Below, one piece after another: positions 61,995-64,000 of a stretch of 64,000 nucleotides of DNA. The DNA is taken from contig NZ_JACHVV010000005.1 of the NCBI RefSeq assembly GCF_014190935.1, forward strand, positions 248,001 through 312,000, read 5' to 3'. The first letter of the stretch is position 1, and every line of letters begins with the position of its first letter. Under the pieces are notes generated by a model. That model saw only the letters and a list, made by a program, of their open reading frames with translations, was not told the DNA's origin and ran no database searches. Origin of the DNA: Chryseomonas sp014190935. Its GTDB lineage: Bacteria; Pseudomonadota; Gammaproteobacteria; Pseudomonadales; Pseudomonadaceae. Made by a program: the position numbers and the translations under genes.

Positions 61995-63263
61995 TTACTT
62001 GGCGAAGACGTCATCCACCGACTTCAGCGGATAGTTCGCCGGATAGGGCAGCGTGGCCACACCGGTCTCGATGGCGGCCTTGGCCACGGCATCGGATACC
62101 AGGGTGATCAGGCGGGCGTCCATCGGCTTGGGAATGATGTACTCGCGACCGAAGCTCAGGCTGTCGACGTTGTAGGCCGCGCAGACTTCCTTGGGCACCG
62201 GCAGCTTGGCCAGGTCACGCAGGGCCAGGGCAGCGGCGATCTTCATCTCTTCGTTGATGACCCGGGCGCGCACGTCCAGGGCACCGCGGAAGATGAAGGG
62301 GAAGCCCAGCACGTTGTTGACCTGGTTCGGGTAGTCGGAGCGACCGGTGGCCATGATCACGTCGTCGCGAGTGGCGTGAGCCAGCTCCGGGGTAATTTCC
62401 GGATCCGGGTTGGAGCAGGCGAAGACGATGGGGTTGGCCGCCATGCGCTTGAGGCCTTCGGCCGACAGCAGGTTCGGGCCGGACAGACCGACGAAGACAT
62501 CGGCGCCTTCGAGGGCGTCGTCCAGGGTGCGCTTGCTGGTCTCGGTGGCGAAGGCCGCCTTGTACTGGTTCAGGTCGCTGCGGCCGCTGTGGACCACGCC
62601 CTGACGGTCGATCATGTAGATGTTCTCGACCTTGGCGCCCATGCTGGCCAGGAGGCGCATGCAGGAGATGGCGGCAGCGCCGGCACCCAGGCAGACGATC
62701 TTGGCGTCTTCCAGGCGCTTCCCGGCGATTTCCAGGGCGTTGAGCATGCCGGCGGCGGTGACGATGGCGGTGCCGTGCTGGTCATCGTGGAAGACCGGGA
62801 TGTCGCACTGCTCGATCAGGGCGCGCTCGATCTCGAAGCACTCGGGCGCCTTGATGTCTTCCAGGTTGATGCCGCCGAAGGTAATGGAGATGCGCTTGAC
62901 GGTGTCGATGAAGGCCTGGGGGCTCTCGGCGTCCACCTCGATGTCGAAGACGTCCACACCGGCGAAGCGCTTGAACAGCACGCCCTTGCCTTCCATCACC
63001 GGCTTGGAGGCCAGCGGGCCGAGGTTGCCCAGGCCGAGGATCGCGGTACCGTCGGAGATCACGGCGACCAGGTTGCCCTTGCCGGTATAACGGTAGGCCA
63101 GCTCGGGGTCGCGACCGATCTCGCGGACCGGCTCGGCGACGCCGGGGCTGTAGGCCAGGGACAGGTCACGGGCGGTCGCGGTGGGCTTGGTCAGCTCGAC
63201 GCTGAGTTTACCGGGGCGGGGCTGGGCGTGGTATTCGAGGGCGGCGGTTTTGAGATCAGACAT
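61995..63263 (-). CDS. maeB: NADP-dependent malic enzyme (short form)
   Basis: A 422-residue enzyme that decarboxylates malate to pyruvate. Blocks seen are SLAYSPGVAEPVREI, the NAD(P) motif VCLGAGAAAISCMRLL and FHDDQHGTAIVTAAGMLNAL. Unlike the long MaeB of E. coli it has no C-terminal phosphotransacetylase-like domain, which is the usual form in pseudomonads. It is a single gene with its own promoter and a shared terminator. Confidence 0.95.
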   Translation of the reverse strand: MSDLKTAALEYHAQPRPGKLSVELTKPTATARDLSLAYSPGVAEPVREIGRDPELAYRYTGKGNLVAVISDGTAILGLGNLGPLASKPVMEGKGVLFKRFAGVDVFDIEVDAESPQAFIDTVKRISITFGGINLEDIKAPECFEIERALIEQCDIPVFHDDQHGTAIVTAAGMLNALEIAGKRLEDAKIVCLGAGAAAISCMRLLASMGAKVENIYMIDRQGVVHSGRSDLNQYKAAFATETSKRTLDDALEGADVFVGLSGPNLLSAEGLKRMAANPIVFACSNPDPEITPELAHATRDDVIMATGRSDYPNQVNNVLGFPFIFRGALDVRARVINEEMKIAAALALRDLAKLPVPKEVCAAYNVDSLSFGREYIIPKPMDARLITLVSDAVAKAAIETGVATLPYPANYPLKSVDDVFAK

Positions 63264-63302
63264 TATTGGTATATCCGCGTGGTGTGGGTCTTGGGTCGGG
63301 CG

Positions 63303-63331
63303 AGAATACGCAAAGACTCAAGGTGCCACAA
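63303..63331 (-). promoter_or_regulatory. maeB: Probable sigma-70 promoter of maeB
   Basis: On the minus strand TTGTGG (63331-63326) and TATTCT (63308-63303) are 17 bases apart, ending 40 bases before the maeB ATG. Confidence 0.55.
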
Positions 63332-63375
63332 GCAATCGGCCATATGCCTGAAATCAATCGCAATACGACTTTCGG

Positions 63376-64000
63376 CTAAAACGATTCAACCCGCAAACCC
63401 AGCATGTGCGGGTCGCTCAGGGTCATCTGCCAGCGCGCTCGACCGGACTCCTTGCGCCTGCTGCGATCGGAAATCCAGCCCCGCGCCTCGAGGTTGCGGC
63501 CGATCCATTGCTGCAGTGGCACCTCGTCGAAGGCAGCCACGAAGCGATTCGGCACATTGACCACCAGATCGCCGTCGAACTGCAGCCAGAGCCCGCCCCG
63601 ATTGCGCTCTACGTCTTGCAGACGGCCCTGCACCACCGCGAAGCCGCCCTCTTCGATACGGGTGGACGCCAGGGTCGGGTCTTTCTTCCATACGCCGAGG
63701 CGAGCCTTGCGCGCCGCGCCTTCCGCTGCGGCCTGGCAGTCAGCCAGCCGGGTATTGGGGGCGATGGCCACCGCATAGCCGAGTCCTTCGGCGATCAACT
63801 GCGCTTCGAGATTATGGCCCTGGCGATCATAGAGGTGCGCCAGGGTACGGCCGTAGTGGTCGGTCGCCTCGCTACCCGGGACCAGGCGCAAGCGGTCATC
63901 GTTGGCCTCGACCAGCGCCTGCAGCCGTCGGCGCGCCGTCTCGGCATAGGGCTGCGCCGTACCGCCGGACTTGCCCAGCTCGGGTGCGTTGACGCCGATC
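63376..64000 (-). CDS. Thermonuclease (SNase-like) family protein, 5' end outside window
   Basis: At least 208 residues are visible; the frame stays open to base 64000, so the N terminus (probably a signal peptide) is missing. The visible start reads IGVNAPELGKSGGTAQPYAE, the SNase calcium and active-site region, followed by DHYGRTLAHLY with the Arg of the active site and LIAEGLGYA. A C-terminal domain of about 90 residues (from VVQGRLQDVERNRGGLW) resembles an OB-like add-on. In P. aeruginosa a similar gene lies next to maeB. Function is presumed extracytoplasmic nuclease. Confidence 0.85.
   Translation of the reverse strand, partial: IGVNAPELGKSGGTAQPYAETARRRLQALVEANDDRLRLVPGSEATDHYGRTLAHLYDRQGHNLEAQLIAEGLGYAVAIAPNTRLADCQAAAEGAARKARLGVWKKDPTLASTRIEEGGFAVVQGRLQDVERNRGGLWLQFDGDLVVNVPNRFVAAFDEVPLQQWIGRNLEARGWISDRSRRKESGRARWQMTLSDPHMLGLRVESF

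Overview
The window is about 64 kb of high-GC gammaproteobacterial chromosome and is almost entirely core genome. The gene content and order fit the genus Pseudomonas: gshB-tonB-algH-ruvX-pyrR-pyrB-pyrC', pilT/pilU next to yggS-proC-yggT, metX-metW-rdgB-hemW, ftsY-ftsE-ftsX-rpoH, lgt-TSUP-ptsP-rppH, and gltB/gltD-damX-aroB-aroK-pilQPONM-ponA-maeB. Proteins such as PilT, MetX, RpoH, HemE, Fdx and GltD look close to their P. aeruginosa counterparts. A species cannot be fixed from the sequence alone; a lineage such as P. oryzihabitans is a guess. No rRNA, tRNA, phage, insertion sequence or CRISPR array was found.

Layout. 1-5.6 kb: end of gshB, a stand-alone TonB, AlgH/YqgE, RuvX and the pyrimidine genes pyrR-pyrB-pyrC' (the last is the non-catalytic dihydroorotase-like subunit). 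5.7-9.9 kb: a TM2-domain membrane protein, a secreted NlpC/P60 peptidase, and a two-gene cassette of a radical SAM enzyme and a UdgX-type uracil-DNA glycosylase fusion behind a perfect LexA-type box. 9.9-12 kb: pilT-pilU retraction ATPases. 12.1-20.4 kb: yggS, proC, yggT, a large dynamin-like GTPase, metX-metW, rdgB-hemW and a DUF3392 protein. 20.4-24.6 kb: a PAS-GGDEF-EAL protein, trmB, thiS-thiG and a DUF423 protein. 24.6-29.8 kb: mtgA, a cluster of palindromic repeats, rpoH and ftsYEX. 30-35.3 kb: an M16 peptidase pair (one active, one with a destroyed zinc site), rsmD, a YheT-type hydrolase, coaD and fdx. 35.3-40.3 kb: a small exported protein, lgt, a TSUP permease, ptsP and rppH. 40.5-44.3 kb: a DHA2-type MFS transporter, an Ldh-family dehydrogenase and hemE. 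44.4-44.8 kb: a second repeat-rich spacer. 44.8-64 kb: gltB-gltD, a DamX-like SPOR protein, aroB, aroK, pilQPONM, the divergent ponA, maeB and a truncated SNase-like gene.

How the genes work together. The type IV pilus is represented by its retraction motors (pilT, pilU), its alignment complex and secretin (pilM-Q), and a TonB of the kind linked to twitching in P. aeruginosa. Cell envelope synthesis is represented by mtgA, ponA, ftsEX, lgt and the SPOR protein. Biosynthesis covers pyrimidines, methionine, proline, thiamine thiazole, CoA, haem, glutamate and shikimate. Genes are tightly packed, with repeated ATGA, GTGA and TGATG stop/start overlaps that suggest translational coupling, and two convergent pairs share a CTAG as overlapping stops.

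The most interesting system is the SOS-box-controlled radical SAM/UdgX cassette at 7.14-9.86 kb. Both families are recognised, but the reaction they carry out together is, to my knowledge, unresolved. Other points worth a look are the inactive M16 lipoprotein partner, the dynamin-like protein, the sigma-E-like promoter in front of rpoH, the 13-residue repeat in the NlpC/P60 protein, and two families of intergenic palindromes.
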